Source: Halomonas shengliensis (GTDB lineage: Bacteria > Pseudomonadota > Gammaproteobacteria > Pseudomonadales > Halomonadaceae). From it: DNA of 64,000 nt. Location of the stretch: contig NZ_FNIV01000012.1 of the NCBI RefSeq assembly GCF_900104135.1, positions 33,535-97,534 of the forward strand. Reading direction: 5' to 3'. A program made the translations under genes and the position numbers. Shown piece by piece: positions 29,261 to 37,441 of this stretch (its first letter is position 1; each line of letters starts with the position of its first letter). The notes below the pieces were generated by a model, which was not told the origin of the DNA, did no database searches, and was given only the letters and a program-made list of their open reading frames with translations.

Positions 29261-29512
29261 ATGGACGCGCTGCGCCATCACTCGCCCACCGACCTGGTCG
29301 ACCAGCCCGAGATGCCGGCACCGCCGGCCGCGAGCTGCGTCGCCTTCGACACCGAACTCGCCACGCGCCTGGCCTGCGCCAAGGCCCGCCTCGATCGCCT
29401 GGAGCGCGACGCCGACTCCCGCGACCAGGCCGCCCTGGGGGCGGCTCGCATCGAGTTCGCCCAGGCCTCCCGCGCGGTCGCCGATGCCCTGCTGGACCGT
29501 GGGCTGGGATAA
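29261..29512 (+). CDS. Small hypothetical protein
   Basis: 83 residues, not recognised. Support for coding: AAGGAA nine bases before the ATG, its own promoter-like sequence upstream, and a terminator separating it from the preceding gene. The second half (ATRLACAKARLDRLERDADSRDQAALGAARIEF) has a heptad-like Ala/Leu pattern and could form a coiled coil. It may be a genuine small gene or a chance reading frame. Confidence 0.5.
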   Translation: MDALRHHSPTDLVDQPEMPAPPAASCVAFDTELATRLACAKARLDRLERDADSRDQAALGAARIEFAQASRAVADALLDRGLG

Positions 29513-29594
29513 GCGACCCGCCCTGGCATGACGGGGATGCACGGCGCCGGCCGGCATGGCATCCTCGAGGCCCCCTCCGTCACCGGATACCATC

Positions 29595-30482
29595 ATGCCG
29601 CTCGCCATCAGCCTGATCGCGCCCTCCTCGGTCACCGACGACGACGCCGTGGCGCGCGGCATCCAGGGACTGGAGTCGCTCGGCATCACGGTGAGCCTTC
29701 CCCGGCCGCTGCAGCGCCCGACCCGCTACCTGGCCGGCTCCCGGGAGTGGCGCCTGGCCCAGCTGCATGCCGCCTATGACGACCCCAAGACCCAGGCGGT
29801 GTGGGCGATCCGCGGCGGCTACGGGGCCGCCCAGCTGCTCGACGGTGTCGACTGGGCGTGCCTTTCCGCCCACCCCAAGCCCCTGGTGGGCTACTCCGAC
29901 GTCACCGTGCTGCTCGACCACTGGCATCGCCACGGCCTGCCGGCCCTCCACGGTCCGGTGGTCAAGGCGGCCGCCGGCCTGCTCGACGCCTCCCCGGCCG
30001 AGCGGGAGGTGCTGACGCGGCAGTTCGAGGAGACCCTGGCGCTGATCGAGGGAGAGGTCGCGCTGACCTATCCCCTCTCGCCCTGGGGCGAGGCCCCCGC
30101 GACCCTCTCCGGCCCCCTGGCGGGCGGCAACCTCACCACCCTCGCCAGCCTGGCAGGCACCCCCGCCGCCTTCGTCGCCCCGCAGGGGGCCCTGGTGATC
30201 CTCGAGGATGTCGGCGAGCCCTGGTATCGCCTGGAGCGCGCCCTGTGGCAGCTGGTGCAGGGCGGTGCCCTGGACCGGGCTGCCGCGGTCTGTCTCGGCA
30301 CCTTCGAGGGCTGCCCGCCCTGGGGCGATGCGCGGCTCGAGGCGATCCTCCTCGAGACCCTGGCGCCGCTGGGGATTCCGCTCTACCACGGCCTGCCGGT
30401 GGGCCACGGCCTGCACAACCGCCCCTGGCGCTACGGTGCCATCGGCCATATCACCCCCGGCCGGCTGGCCGTCGCCGGCTGA
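29595..30482 (+). CDS. ldcA: LD-carboxypeptidase (peptidase S66 family)
   Basis: Removes the terminal D-alanine from murein tetrapeptides during peptidoglycan recycling. 295 residues (E. coli LdcA 304). Nucleophile serine in VGYSDVTVLL after the RGGYGA motif, glutamate in LVILEDVGEPWYRLERAL, and histidine in LPVGHGLHN form the S66 Ser-Glu-His triad. No signal peptide, as expected for a cytoplasmic enzyme. The ATG at 29595 is used because family similarity begins there (MPLAISLIAPSS); the ribosome site is weak. Confidence 0.92.
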   Translation: MPLAISLIAPSSVTDDDAVARGIQGLESLGITVSLPRPLQRPTRYLAGSREWRLAQLHAAYDDPKTQAVWAIRGGYGAAQLLDGVDWACLSAHPKPLVGYSDVTVLLDHWHRHGLPALHGPVVKAAAGLLDASPAEREVLTRQFEETLALIEGEVALTYPLSPWGEAPATLSGPLAGGNLTTLASLAGTPAAFVAPQGALVILEDVGEPWYRLERALWQLVQGGALDRAAAVCLGTFEGCPPWGDARLEAILLETLAPLGIPLYHGLPVGHGLHNRPWRYGAIGHITPGRLAVAG

Positions 30483-30570
30483 CGCCTGAGGCCGACGGGA
30501 TGCCCTGCCGGTGTTCCTTGCATAAGATTGACGCGATCTAGCGCCCATCGTCGCCCATCTTCGGGATCGC

Positions 30571-30599
30571 TTGCGTGTACGCGCGACGGTGGTTATTAT
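30571..30599 (+). promoter_or_regulatory. Putative sigma-70 promoter of the RlpA-like gene
   Basis: TTGCGT (30571-30576) and TATTAT (30594-30599) are separated by 17 bases, giving four and five matches to the -35 and -10 consensus. The pair lies in an AT-rich patch about 90 bases before the start at 30686. Confidence 0.6.
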
Positions 30600-30685
30600 T
30601 TGTGCAACGCAGCGGGGGAGCGTCCCTCATCGCATTGCCGCCCGCAAGCACACATCGCCCCAGCGAGAACCGCGAGGTACCACCG

Positions 30686-31057
30686 ATGGGAACCCGATCA
30701 CGCCTGATCCTGACCTGCTGCCTGGCAGGCCTCCTGACCCTCGGCACTGTGACCACCGCCAGCGCCGAGACTCAGCAGGGATACGCCTCCTACTACCATG
30801 ACAAGTTCCAGGGTCGTACCACCGCCAGCGGTGCCCCCTTCGACCAGAACCAGCTGACCGCGGCCCATCGCGACTTGCCCTTCGGCACCGAGGTGGTGGT
30901 GAAGCGCCCGGACACCGGCCAGCAGGTGAAGGTGGTGATCAACGACCGCGGCCCCTTCGTCAAGGGCCGCATCATCGACCTCTCCAAGCGGGCCGCCCAG
31001 AAGCTGGGCCTGCTCAACCGGGGCGTCGCCCCGGTGATGGTCACCCAGATCAACTGA
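30686..31057 (+). CDS. RlpA-like double-psi beta-barrel exported protein
   Basis: 123 residues: signal peptide (LILTCCLAGLLTLGTVTTASA) followed by a complete RlpA-like DPBB domain (GYASYYHDKFQGRTTASGAPFDQNQLTAAHRDLPFGTEV ... VVINDRGPFVKGRIIDLSKRAAQKLGL). The aspartate of NDRGPF and the histidine of AAHR match the putative catalytic pair of RlpA, which cleaves peptidoglycan lacking stem peptides. There is no SPOR domain, so septal targeting by that route is absent. Two adjacent cysteines in the signal could allow lipidation but the site does not fit a lipobox well. Confidence 0.88.
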   Translation: MGTRSRLILTCCLAGLLTLGTVTTASAETQQGYASYYHDKFQGRTTASGAPFDQNQLTAAHRDLPFGTEVVVKRPDTGQQVKVVINDRGPFVKGRIIDLSKRAAQKLGLLNRGVAPVMVTQIN

Positions 31058-31682
31058 CCCCCGCCACGGCGGGCGGCAGGCCCGCGCCGCTCGCCAGCTG
31101 CAGCGCGATGACGGCCATCATCCCCCCGATGGCCCCATCGATCACCCGCCACGCCGCCGGCTTCTGCAGCCACGGCGCCAGGGTCGCCCCACCCCACGCC
31201 AGCAGGCTGAACCACAGGATCGATGCCGACCCCGCCCCGGCCAGGAAGCCGCCGGTGCTGCTCTGCTGTGCCCCTATCGCCGGAATCAGCAGCAGGGTAT
31301 CCAGGTAGACCTGGGGATTGAGCAGGGTCACCGCCAGGGTCGCCAGGATAACCCGGCGACGCCCCGGCGACGCGACCGCGTCGCCATCCAGCCCCTGCCG
31401 CCCGGTGGCCGCGCGCCACAGCGCCTGGGCGGCCAGCCAGGCGAGAAACACCACCCCGGCCCAGCGCATCGCCTCCATGGCCTGGGGCACCTTCAGCAGC
31501 AGCGCACTGACGCCGAGCATGCCCGCGCTGAACAGCAGCAGGTCGCTGGCCATGCACAGGCCCGCCGACCACCAGTGGTGCTGGCGCCGGATCGCCACCC
31601 CCAGCACATAGGCGTTCTGGGCGCCGATCGCCATGATGATGCCGCCGCACACCACCAGCCCGGTCAGATAGCTCTCCAGCAT
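31050..31682 (-). CDS. argO: LysE/ArgO family amino acid exporter
   Basis: 210-residue inner-membrane protein with six hydrophobic segments. Family signature in GGIIMAIGAQNAYVLGVAIRRQ and LNPQVYLDTLLLIPAIG. ArgO exports arginine and canavanine and is activated by ArgP. The divergent argP gene next door makes ArgO the best name, though lysine export is possible. AGGA precedes the ATG at 31682. Its last 8 bases overlap the end of the convergent RlpA-like gene. Confidence 0.9.
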   Translation of the reverse strand: MLESYLTGLVVCGGIIMAIGAQNAYVLGVAIRRQHHWWSAGLCMASDLLLFSAGMLGVSALLLKVPQAMEAMRWAGVVFLAWLAAQALWRAATGRQGLDGDAVASPGRRRVILATLAVTLLNPQVYLDTLLLIPAIGAQQSSTGGFLAGAGSASILWFSLLAWGGATLAPWLQKPAAWRVIDGAIGGMMAVIALQLASGAGLPPAVAGVS

Positions 31683-31762
31683 CGGTCCTGCTCCCACCTG
31701 TCATCGATGGGCGCAGCCTAGCCGACCCCGGTCATGCAGAAAAATCATCCTGTTAATACCCC

Positions 31763-31785
31763 ATCAGCTGCGCTTATGCTGATGT
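31763..31785. promoter_or_regulatory. Palindrome in the argO-argP intergenic region, candidate ArgP site
   Basis: CATCAGC (31763-31769) and GCTGATG (31779-31785) form a perfect 7-bp inverted repeat with nine bases between, in an AT-rich stretch between the divergent argO and argP starts. LysR-type regulators bind such interrupted dyads. Assignment to ArgP is by position only. Confidence 0.5.
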
Positions 31786-31817
31786 CACAAGATCAGGACC
31801 GAAAGGCAGACCCTGCG

Positions 31818-32687
31818 ATGCTGGACTACAAGCTGCTGGAGGCGCTGACGGCGGTGGTGGAGTGCGGCGGCTTCGAGCGCGCCGGCGCGGCGCTGGGACT
31901 GTCGCAGTCGGCGGTCTCCCAGCGCATCCGCTCGCTGGAGGTGCGCCTGGGCCAGCCGGTGCTGGTGCGCGCCCCGGCCCTGGCCCCGACCCCGGTCGGG
32001 CGGCGGCTGATCAACCACGCCCGGCGCGTGCAGCTGCTGGAGCGCGACCTGGGCCAGGCACTGCCCACCCTGGCGAGCGAGGCGCCGCGGCTACGCATCG
32101 CGGTCAACGCCGACAGCCTCGCCACCTGGTGGGCCGAGGCCGTCGGCGCGCTGTGTCGGGAGGAAGGCGTGGTGCTCGACCTGGTGGTGGAGGACCAGGA
32201 CGTCGGGCTGCGCCGGCTGCGCGACGGCGACGTGGCCGCCTGCCTGTGCGCCAGCCCCCGGCCCATCGCCGGGGCCCGCGCCCTGCCGCTGGGCCAGATG
32301 AGCTACCTGCCGCTGGCTACCCCCGGCTATCGCCGGCGCCACTTCCCGGCAGGCCCCTCGGCGGAGGCCTTCCGCCACGCCCCGGCCATCGTCTTCGGCC
32401 CCCACGACCAGCTGCAGCACCGCTTCCTGGCCGATTGCGGCTACCACGGCCCCTTCCCCTACCACCTGTGCCCCGCCTCCGAGGGCTTCGTCAGGCTGGC
32501 CCAGGCGGGCATGGGCTACGGGATGATCCCGCGGATGCAGGTGGCGGGGCCGCTGGCGCGCGGCGAGCTGGTCAGCATCGCCCCGGGCCAGGCGCTGGCG
32601 GTACCGCTCTACTGGCACCGCTGGCGCCATAGCGGGAGGCTGATCGAGCGGCTGACCGACGCGCTGGGCGCGGTCAGCCTGGCCTGA
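31818..32687 (+). CDS. argP: LysR-type regulator ArgP (IciA)
   Basis: 289 residues (E. coli ArgP 297). N-terminal winged helix-turn-helix (MLDYKLLEALTAVVECGGFERAGAALGLSQSAVSQRIRSLEVRLGQPVLVRAPALAPT) and a substrate-binding-like effector domain (about 90-289). Both the sequence and the divergent position to argO support ArgP, the lysine/arginine-responsive activator of argO. The ATG at 31818 starts the conserved domain; the frame remains open 28 codons upstream over the intergenic region. Confidence 0.93.
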   Translation: MLDYKLLEALTAVVECGGFERAGAALGLSQSAVSQRIRSLEVRLGQPVLVRAPALAPTPVGRRLINHARRVQLLERDLGQALPTLASEAPRLRIAVNADSLATWWAEAVGALCREEGVVLDLVVEDQDVGLRRLRDGDVAACLCASPRPIAGARALPLGQMSYLPLATPGYRRRHFPAGPSAEAFRHAPAIVFGPHDQLQHRFLADCGYHGPFPYHLCPASEGFVRLAQAGMGYGMIPRMQVAGPLARGELVSIAPGQALAVPLYWHRWRHSGRLIERLTDALGAVSLA

Positions 32688-32710
32688 AGGACACGCGGCG
32701 ACGACTTGCG

Positions 32711-33586
32711 CTACGAGTCGGTGCCAACCTTGTCCTGGGTCTGCGTCTCGAAGTCGCTGGCGGCGTGGCGCTCGTGGAGCTGCATCGACGGCTCTCCGAA
32801 GGTGCGGTTGACCATGCGTCCGCGCTGCACCGCCGGGCGCGCGTCGATCTCCCTGGCCCAGCGCTGCACGTGGGTGTACTCCTGCACCTGCAGGAACTCG
32901 CCGGCGTCATACAGCCGCCCCAGCACCAGCTGGCCGTACCAGGGCCAGTTGGCGATATCGGCGATGGTGTAGGCGTCGCCGGCCAGGTAGCGATGCTCGG
33001 CCAGGCGACGGTCCAGCACGTCGAGCTGGCGCTTGGTCTCCATGGCGTAGCGGTCGATGGGGTACTCCAGCTTCTCCGGCGCATAGGCGTAGAAATGGCC
33101 GAAGCCGCCCCCCAGGAAGGGGGCGCTGCCCATCTGCCAGAACAGCCAGTTTAGGGTCTCGGTGCGCGTGGCAGGGTCGCCCGGCAGGAACTCGCCGAAG
33201 CGCTCCGCCAGGTAGAGCAGGATGGCGCCGGATTCGAACACGCGGGTCGGCGGCTGGGTGGAGTGATCCATCAGCGCCGGGATCTTGGAGTTGGGGTTCA
33301 CCTCGACGAAGCCGCTGCCGAACTGGTCACCCTCGCCGATGCGGATCAGCCAGGCGTCGTACTCCGCCTGACGGTGCCCCAGCGCCAGCAGCTCCTCGAA
33401 CATCACCGTCACCTTGACCCCGTTGGGTGTGCCCATGGAGTAGAGCTGGAAGGGGTGCTCGCCCACCGGCAGCGCCTTCTCGTGGGTCGGCCCGGCCACC
33501 GGCCGGTTGATGCTGGCGAAGGCGCCCCCGCTCGGCTGCTCCCACTTCCACACCTTCGGCGGCACATACTGGTTGTGATCGCTCAT
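32711..33586 (-). CDS. yghU: Glutathione-dependent disulfide-bond oxidoreductase YghU
   Basis: 291-residue glutathione transferase-fold protein of the Nu class. Recognised by YVPPKVWKWEQPSGGAFASINRPVAGPTHEK, GVKVTVMFEELLALG, NPNSKIPALMDH, VFESGAILLYLAE and the C-terminal all-helical domain with IADIANWPWYG. E. coli YghU (288 residues) binds two glutathiones and reduces disulfides. Cytoplasmic. AGGAGAG precedes the ATG at 33586. Convergent with argP. Confidence 0.93.
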   Translation of the reverse strand: MSDHNQYVPPKVWKWEQPSGGAFASINRPVAGPTHEKALPVGEHPFQLYSMGTPNGVKVTVMFEELLALGHRQAEYDAWLIRIGEGDQFGSGFVEVNPNSKIPALMDHSTQPPTRVFESGAILLYLAERFGEFLPGDPATRTETLNWLFWQMGSAPFLGGGFGHFYAYAPEKLEYPIDRYAMETKRQLDVLDRRLAEHRYLAGDAYTIADIANWPWYGQLVLGRLYDAGEFLQVQEYTHVQRWAREIDARPAVQRGRMVNRTFGEPSMQLHERHAASDFETQTQDKVGTDS

Positions 33587-33703
33587 GCGCTCTCCTGGTT
33601 GCGAAGCCGCCCCGGGCATCGGGGCGGCGGCGTAAGGCCGGGCTTCACCATAGCGGGTCCGGAGGGCGGATTCGAGGGGTGGGCAGCGGGCACGGCAGCA
33701 GAA

Positions 33704-33725
33704 CGGCGGGCCCTTGGGCCCGCCG
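33704..33725 (-). terminator. Hairpin terminator after the binding-protein gene
   Basis: CGGCGGGCCC (33704-33713) and GGGCCCGCCG (33716-33725) form a near-continuous palindrome 28 bases past the stop of the binding-protein gene (33753). On the minus strand it is followed by TTCTG, with no long T run. Confidence 0.6.
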
Positions 33726-33752
33726 CTCTGTCCTTACCCTGCCGGGGCGAGA

Positions 33753-34928
33753 TCACATCCGGCAGGCCTCGTCAGGCGCCTCCAGCTGCCGATGCGCCAC
33801 CGAGAGTACCTCATGGCGTCCATCGCGGATCTCGCGCAGGTAGACATTCTGGATCGGGTGGTGGGATGCGGAGAAGCGCAGCGGGCCACGCGGGCTGTCG
33901 AGCTCCACCTCGGCAAGCGCCGCGAACAGCGCATCGCGATCCCGGGTGTCACCCTCGACGGTGGTGAACGCCTCGGCCAGCATCGCACCGGTGTCATAGC
34001 CGTGGACCGCATAGGCATCGGGGGTCTCGCCATAGGCCGCCTCATAAGCGGAGACGAAGGCCCGGTTCTCCTCGCTCTCCAGGGTCTCGGCGTAGTGCAG
34101 CGTGGTCAGCACCCCCTCCCCCGCCTCTCCCAGTGCCGTGAGGTTGCCCTCGGTCATGAACCCCGAGCCCAGCAGGGGAATGCTCTCCTTGAGCCCGGCC
34201 GCGGCATAGTCACGCACGAAGCTGACCCCGCCACCGCCGGCGAAGAAGGTATAGACGGCATCCGGCGCCAGGCTGGCAATCTGCGTCAGGTAGCTCTGGA
34301 ACTCGGTGCTGGGAAACGGCACCAGGATCTGCTCCATGACCTCCCCACCTGCCTCGCTGAAGGCCTCCTCGAAGGCCGCGACATCCTCCTTGCCACCCGC
34401 ATAGTCCCAGGTGATGGTGACCACGCGGCGATGGCCACGATCATGCGCCACCTTCCCCATGGGATAGGCGTCCTGCCACATGTTATGGGAGGTTCGGAAG
34501 ACATTGGGCATGCACAGCTCGTTGGTGGCCGCCCCGAGGCCCGCGTTGGGGATGATGGTGAGGGCACCGGTCTGCTTGGCGACACGCAACATGCCCATCG
34601 CTACCCCGGAGTGCACCGGGCCGATCACCGCATCGACCCGGTCACTCTTGACCAGACGGCTCATGTTCTGGGGTGCCTTCGAGGGATTGGCCTCGGAGTC
34701 GAGCTCGACATACTCGACGCGCCGCCCGCCGAGCTCCCCTCCCTGCTGCTCGATGGCAAGCTTCAAGCCGTTGGTGATCGCCTCACCCAGGGCGGCGTAG
34801 GTACCGGTATAGGGCAGCATCAGGCCCAGCTTGACCGGTGCGCTCTCCTCGGCCAGTGCGGCCTGGCCGCTCAGCAGCAGGCCGGCGCCCAGCAGCGACA
34901 TCAGGATCTTGTTGTTCGATTTCATCAT
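33753..34928 (-). CDS. Periplasmic substrate-binding protein of a branched-chain-amino-acid/aromatic-type ABC importer
   Basis: 391 residues with a signal peptide (ILMSLLGAGLLLSGQAALA) and the Peripla_BP_6 fold (KLGLMLPYTGTYAALGEAITNGLKLAIEQQGG, VDAVIGPVHSGVAMGM, DAVYTFFAGGGGVSFVRDYAAAG). Such LivK-like proteins include binders of aromatic acids. It follows the salicylate hydroxylase gene by 60 bases on the same strand, so salicylate or a related aromatic acid is a plausible ligand. No permease or ATPase gene of the transporter is in the window. Three overlapping starts (34931 GTG, 34928, 34925) are possible. Confidence 0.85.
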   Translation of the reverse strand: MMKSNNKILMSLLGAGLLLSGQAALAEESAPVKLGLMLPYTGTYAALGEAITNGLKLAIEQQGGELGGRRVEYVELDSEANPSKAPQNMSRLVKSDRVDAVIGPVHSGVAMGMLRVAKQTGALTIIPNAGLGAATNELCMPNVFRTSHNMWQDAYPMGKVAHDRGHRRVVTITWDYAGGKEDVAAFEEAFSEAGGEVMEQILVPFPSTEFQSYLTQIASLAPDAVYTFFAGGGGVSFVRDYAAAGLKESIPLLGSGFMTEGNLTALGEAGEGVLTTLHYAETLESEENRAFVSAYEAAYGETPDAYAVHGYDTGAMLAEAFTTVEGDTRDRDALFAALAEVELDSPRGPLRFSASHHPIQNVYLREIRDGRHEVLSVAHRQLEAPDEACRM

Positions 34929-34988
34929 CACACTCTCATCTCAGGGACAGGTGGTTGGTGTCGTGGCAGCACGCGCTTGTCATACCGC

Positions 34989-36308
34989 TCAGGCTTCCTG
35001 TGCCACCCCCACCGAGTGCCGCCAGCCGAGTCGGCGACGCGCCTGACTGACGTCATCCTCGGGGTCGTGGTGCCACAGCCAGTCGAAGCGGGTCTCGAGG
35101 TTGTCGATCAGCCTCGCCTCGTCGTCGCCGATGCCTTCGCCGGCGAACTCGTAGACGTTCCCCGCCTCGTGGGAGGTGCGCTGCACCCGGCAGGTGCGCG
35201 GATGGCGGACCGCCTCGAAGGCCGCCAGCACGCGCTGGACGCTCTCCCGGGTGCAGGCCTCGTCGCCCAGCAGGCTGGCCAGCACATAAGCGTCCTCTAG
35301 GGCCTGGCCGGCACCGGCGCCCTGGTGGGGCACCAGCGCATGGGCGGCATCGCCCACCAGCAGCACGCGGCCTCGGTGGTAGCGGGGCAGCTCGGGCAGC
35401 TCATGCAGCGCCCAGCGGGTCGGTTCGGGGATGCACTCGAGGATCGCCCGGGACGCCGCGCCCCAGCCGGCGAAGACCTCCAGCATCTCCTGCTGGGTGA
35501 CGGCCTGGACCCACTCCTCCCCTTCGGGCAGCTGCGGCTCGGCGGTGGAGCGGTCGGTGATGAAGGCCACCACGTTGATCAGCGCCGACTGCTTGACCGG
35601 GAAGGTGAGGATATGGCGGTCGTGGCCCAGGTACATCTGGGGCACCAGGGCCAGGCGCCGGTCGGCCCCCTTGCCCGCCAGGGCCTCTTCCAGCCGGGCG
35701 GTGGGGATCATGCCGCGATAAGCGTAGGTGCCGCTCCAGAAGGGGGCGATCTCACCGTGCTCCTCGGCGGGCAGCACATTGGCGCGTACCGCCGACTTGA
35801 TGCCGTCGAAGCCGATCAGGATATCGGCGGTGAAGGCGGTGCCGTCGGCGAAGTGGGCGGTGGCGCCCTCCTCCGTTTGGGTGACCTCGATGCAGCGCTT
35901 GCCGAAGTGCGCGATCCCCTCGGGCAGGTGAGCCACGATGGCATCCAGGAAGTCCGCTCGATGCACCGAGGACTGCCCGCAGCCGGGCGCCAGGGTGGCG
36001 GTCAGGTAGCCATCGTCGCGGCCGCGGCGCCACTCGAACCAGACGTCCTCGAAGGGCGCCGGGGAGGCGTCGGCGATGCGCCGATAGGCCTCCTCCAGGC
36101 CGAGCCGCTGGATGGCGCACACGGCGTTGGGGCCGAAGGAGACCCCGGCGCCGATCTCGGAGAACTGCGGTGCCGCCTCGAAGAGCTGCACGTCGAGGTC
36201 GGGGAAGCGGGACAGGGCCACGGCGAAGGCCACACCGCCGATGCCGCCGCCGATGATGGCGACGGACAGGCGGGAATCAGTGGGGGACGCGGTGGTGTGC
36301 TGAGTCAT
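34989..36308 (-). CDS. nahG: Salicylate 1-monooxygenase (FAD-dependent)
   Basis: Converts salicylate, NADH and oxygen to catechol and CO2. 439 residues (NahG about 434) with FAD motif AIIGGGIGGVAFAVAL, ADILIGFDGIKSAVRA (NAD(P)H/FAD dual motif) and LLVGDAAHALVPHQGAGAGQALEDAYVLA. Long stretches match NahG as I recall it (FEDVWFEWRRG, GQSSVHRADFLDAIVAHLPEGIAHFGKR, LPRYHRGRVLL). GGAGAG precedes the ATG at 36308. It is divergent from a NahR-like regulator and followed by a binding-protein gene. No catechol dioxygenase is in the window. Confidence 0.92.
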   Translation of the reverse strand: MTQHTTASPTDSRLSVAIIGGGIGGVAFAVALSRFPDLDVQLFEAAPQFSEIGAGVSFGPNAVCAIQRLGLEEAYRRIADASPAPFEDVWFEWRRGRDDGYLTATLAPGCGQSSVHRADFLDAIVAHLPEGIAHFGKRCIEVTQTEEGATAHFADGTAFTADILIGFDGIKSAVRANVLPAEEHGEIAPFWSGTYAYRGMIPTARLEEALAGKGADRRLALVPQMYLGHDRHILTFPVKQSALINVVAFITDRSTAEPQLPEGEEWVQAVTQQEMLEVFAGWGAASRAILECIPEPTRWALHELPELPRYHRGRVLLVGDAAHALVPHQGAGAGQALEDAYVLASLLGDEACTRESVQRVLAAFEAVRHPRTCRVQRTSHEAGNVYEFAGEGIGDDEARLIDNLETRFDWLWHHDPEDDVSQARRRLGWRHSVGVAQEA

Positions 36309-36465
36309 GCTGGGCTCTCCGTCAGGGATGCGGTTCTTGTCATGGCATCGGGCGATGGCACGCAGGCTAGAGCCCCTTCGGTATTCACACAACGCAGCCA
36401 CTTTCATACATAGAATAAGCAAGCGTAATATCACTGGTAATACAGGTTATTGGGCGAGACGAGAC

Positions 36466-37371
36466 ATGTTGCGGCTGGCGGATATCGACGTGAACCTGCT
36501 GGTGGTCTTCGACCTGATCTACCGCGAGGGCAGCACCCAGCGGGCTGCCGAGCGGCTCGGGGTGACCCAGCCCGCCGTCAGCCACGCGCTCAAGCGCTTG
36601 CGCAAGCTGCTCGGTGATGAACTCTTCGAACGCACCGCCAGGGGGCTTTCGCCGACGCCCCGGGCGGACCAGCTTCACCCCGGCATCGCCGAGGCGCTGG
36701 CCCGGCTGCATGACACCCTCAACCTGGGCGATGACTTCGACCCGGCGACCAGCGAGCGCACCTTCCAGCTGGCGATGACCGATATCGGCGAGATCGTCTT
36801 CCTGCCGCGGCTGCTCGAGCACCTCGCTCGGGTGGCCCCCGGCATCCGGCTCAGCACGGTGCGCAGCCATCGGGAGGACCTGAAACGGGAGATGGAGGAG
36901 GGACGGATCGACCTGGCCATCGGTCTGATCCCCCAGCTGGGCGCCGGCTTCTACCAGCAGCAGCTCTTCGTGCAGCGCTATGTCTGCCTGATGCGCAGGG
37001 ATCACCCCCTGGCAGGAGGCGGCTTCGACATGGAAGCCTTCAGGACCGCCACCCACGCGGTGGTGGTGGCGAAGGGCACCGGACACGGCATCGTCGAGGA
37101 GCGGCTCGCCCGGGCGGGCATCGAGCGCCCGGTCCGTCTGCAACTGCCCCACTTCGCCGCGGTGCCCTACATCGTCAGCGAGAGCGACCTGGTGGTCACG
37201 GTGACCGACAAGTTCGCCGAGGCGACCCGGGAACGCTTCGGCCTGGCGGTGCAGGAGCACCCCCTGCCCTTCCCCGAGATCCCCATCAACCTCTTCTGGC
37301 ACCGCCGCTACCACCGCGACGCCGGCAACCGCTGGCTGCGCGGCCTGCTCTTCACGATGTTTGCCGAATAG
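36466..37371 (+). CDS. nahR: NahR-like LysR-type activator of salicylate degradation
   Basis: 301-residue LysR protein: winged helix-turn-helix (LADIDVNLLVVFDLIYREGSTQRAAERLGVTQPAVSHALKRLRKLLGD) and effector domain. The match to NahR is strong over TSERTFQLAMTDIGEIVFLPRLLEHLA, FYQQQLFVQRYVCLMRRDHPL, GTGHGIVEERLARAGI and the end FWHRRYHRDAGNRWLR. NahR-type proteins activate in response to salicylate, which fits the divergent nahG. The intergenic 157 bases are AT-rich, but I found no clean copy of the NahR consensus. The start at 36466 lacks a strong ribosome site. Confidence 0.9.
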   Translation: MLRLADIDVNLLVVFDLIYREGSTQRAAERLGVTQPAVSHALKRLRKLLGDELFERTARGLSPTPRADQLHPGIAEALARLHDTLNLGDDFDPATSERTFQLAMTDIGEIVFLPRLLEHLARVAPGIRLSTVRSHREDLKREMEEGRIDLAIGLIPQLGAGFYQQQLFVQRYVCLMRRDHPLAGGGFDMEAFRTATHAVVVAKGTGHGIVEERLARAGIERPVRLQLPHFAAVPYIVSESDLVVTVTDKFAEATRERFGLAVQEHPLPFPEIPINLFWHRRYHRDAGNRWLRGLLFTMFAE

Positions 37372-37383
37372 GATGTTCACCGA

Positions 37384-37419
37384 AAAAATAGGCGGCACCT
37401 GCCAGGGCAGGCGCCGCCT
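37384..37419 (-). terminator. Rho-independent terminator of the p-cresol operon (shared with nahR)
   Basis: 13-bp stem with one mismatch: AGGCGGCACCTGC (37390-37402) and GCAGGCGCCGCCT (37407-37419), loop CAGG. On the minus strand it is followed by TATTTTTTC, so it ends the operon whose last gene stops at 37442. It also lies 18 bases after the nahR stop and may serve both. Confidence 0.9.
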
Positions 37420-37441
37420 CTTGACGACAGCCAATGCCGAC

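Noticed and set aside
36309..36465. A NahR box between nahG and nahR
   Set aside because: The region is AT-rich and contains ATTCAC, but no arrangement matches the remembered NahR consensus closely enough to call.
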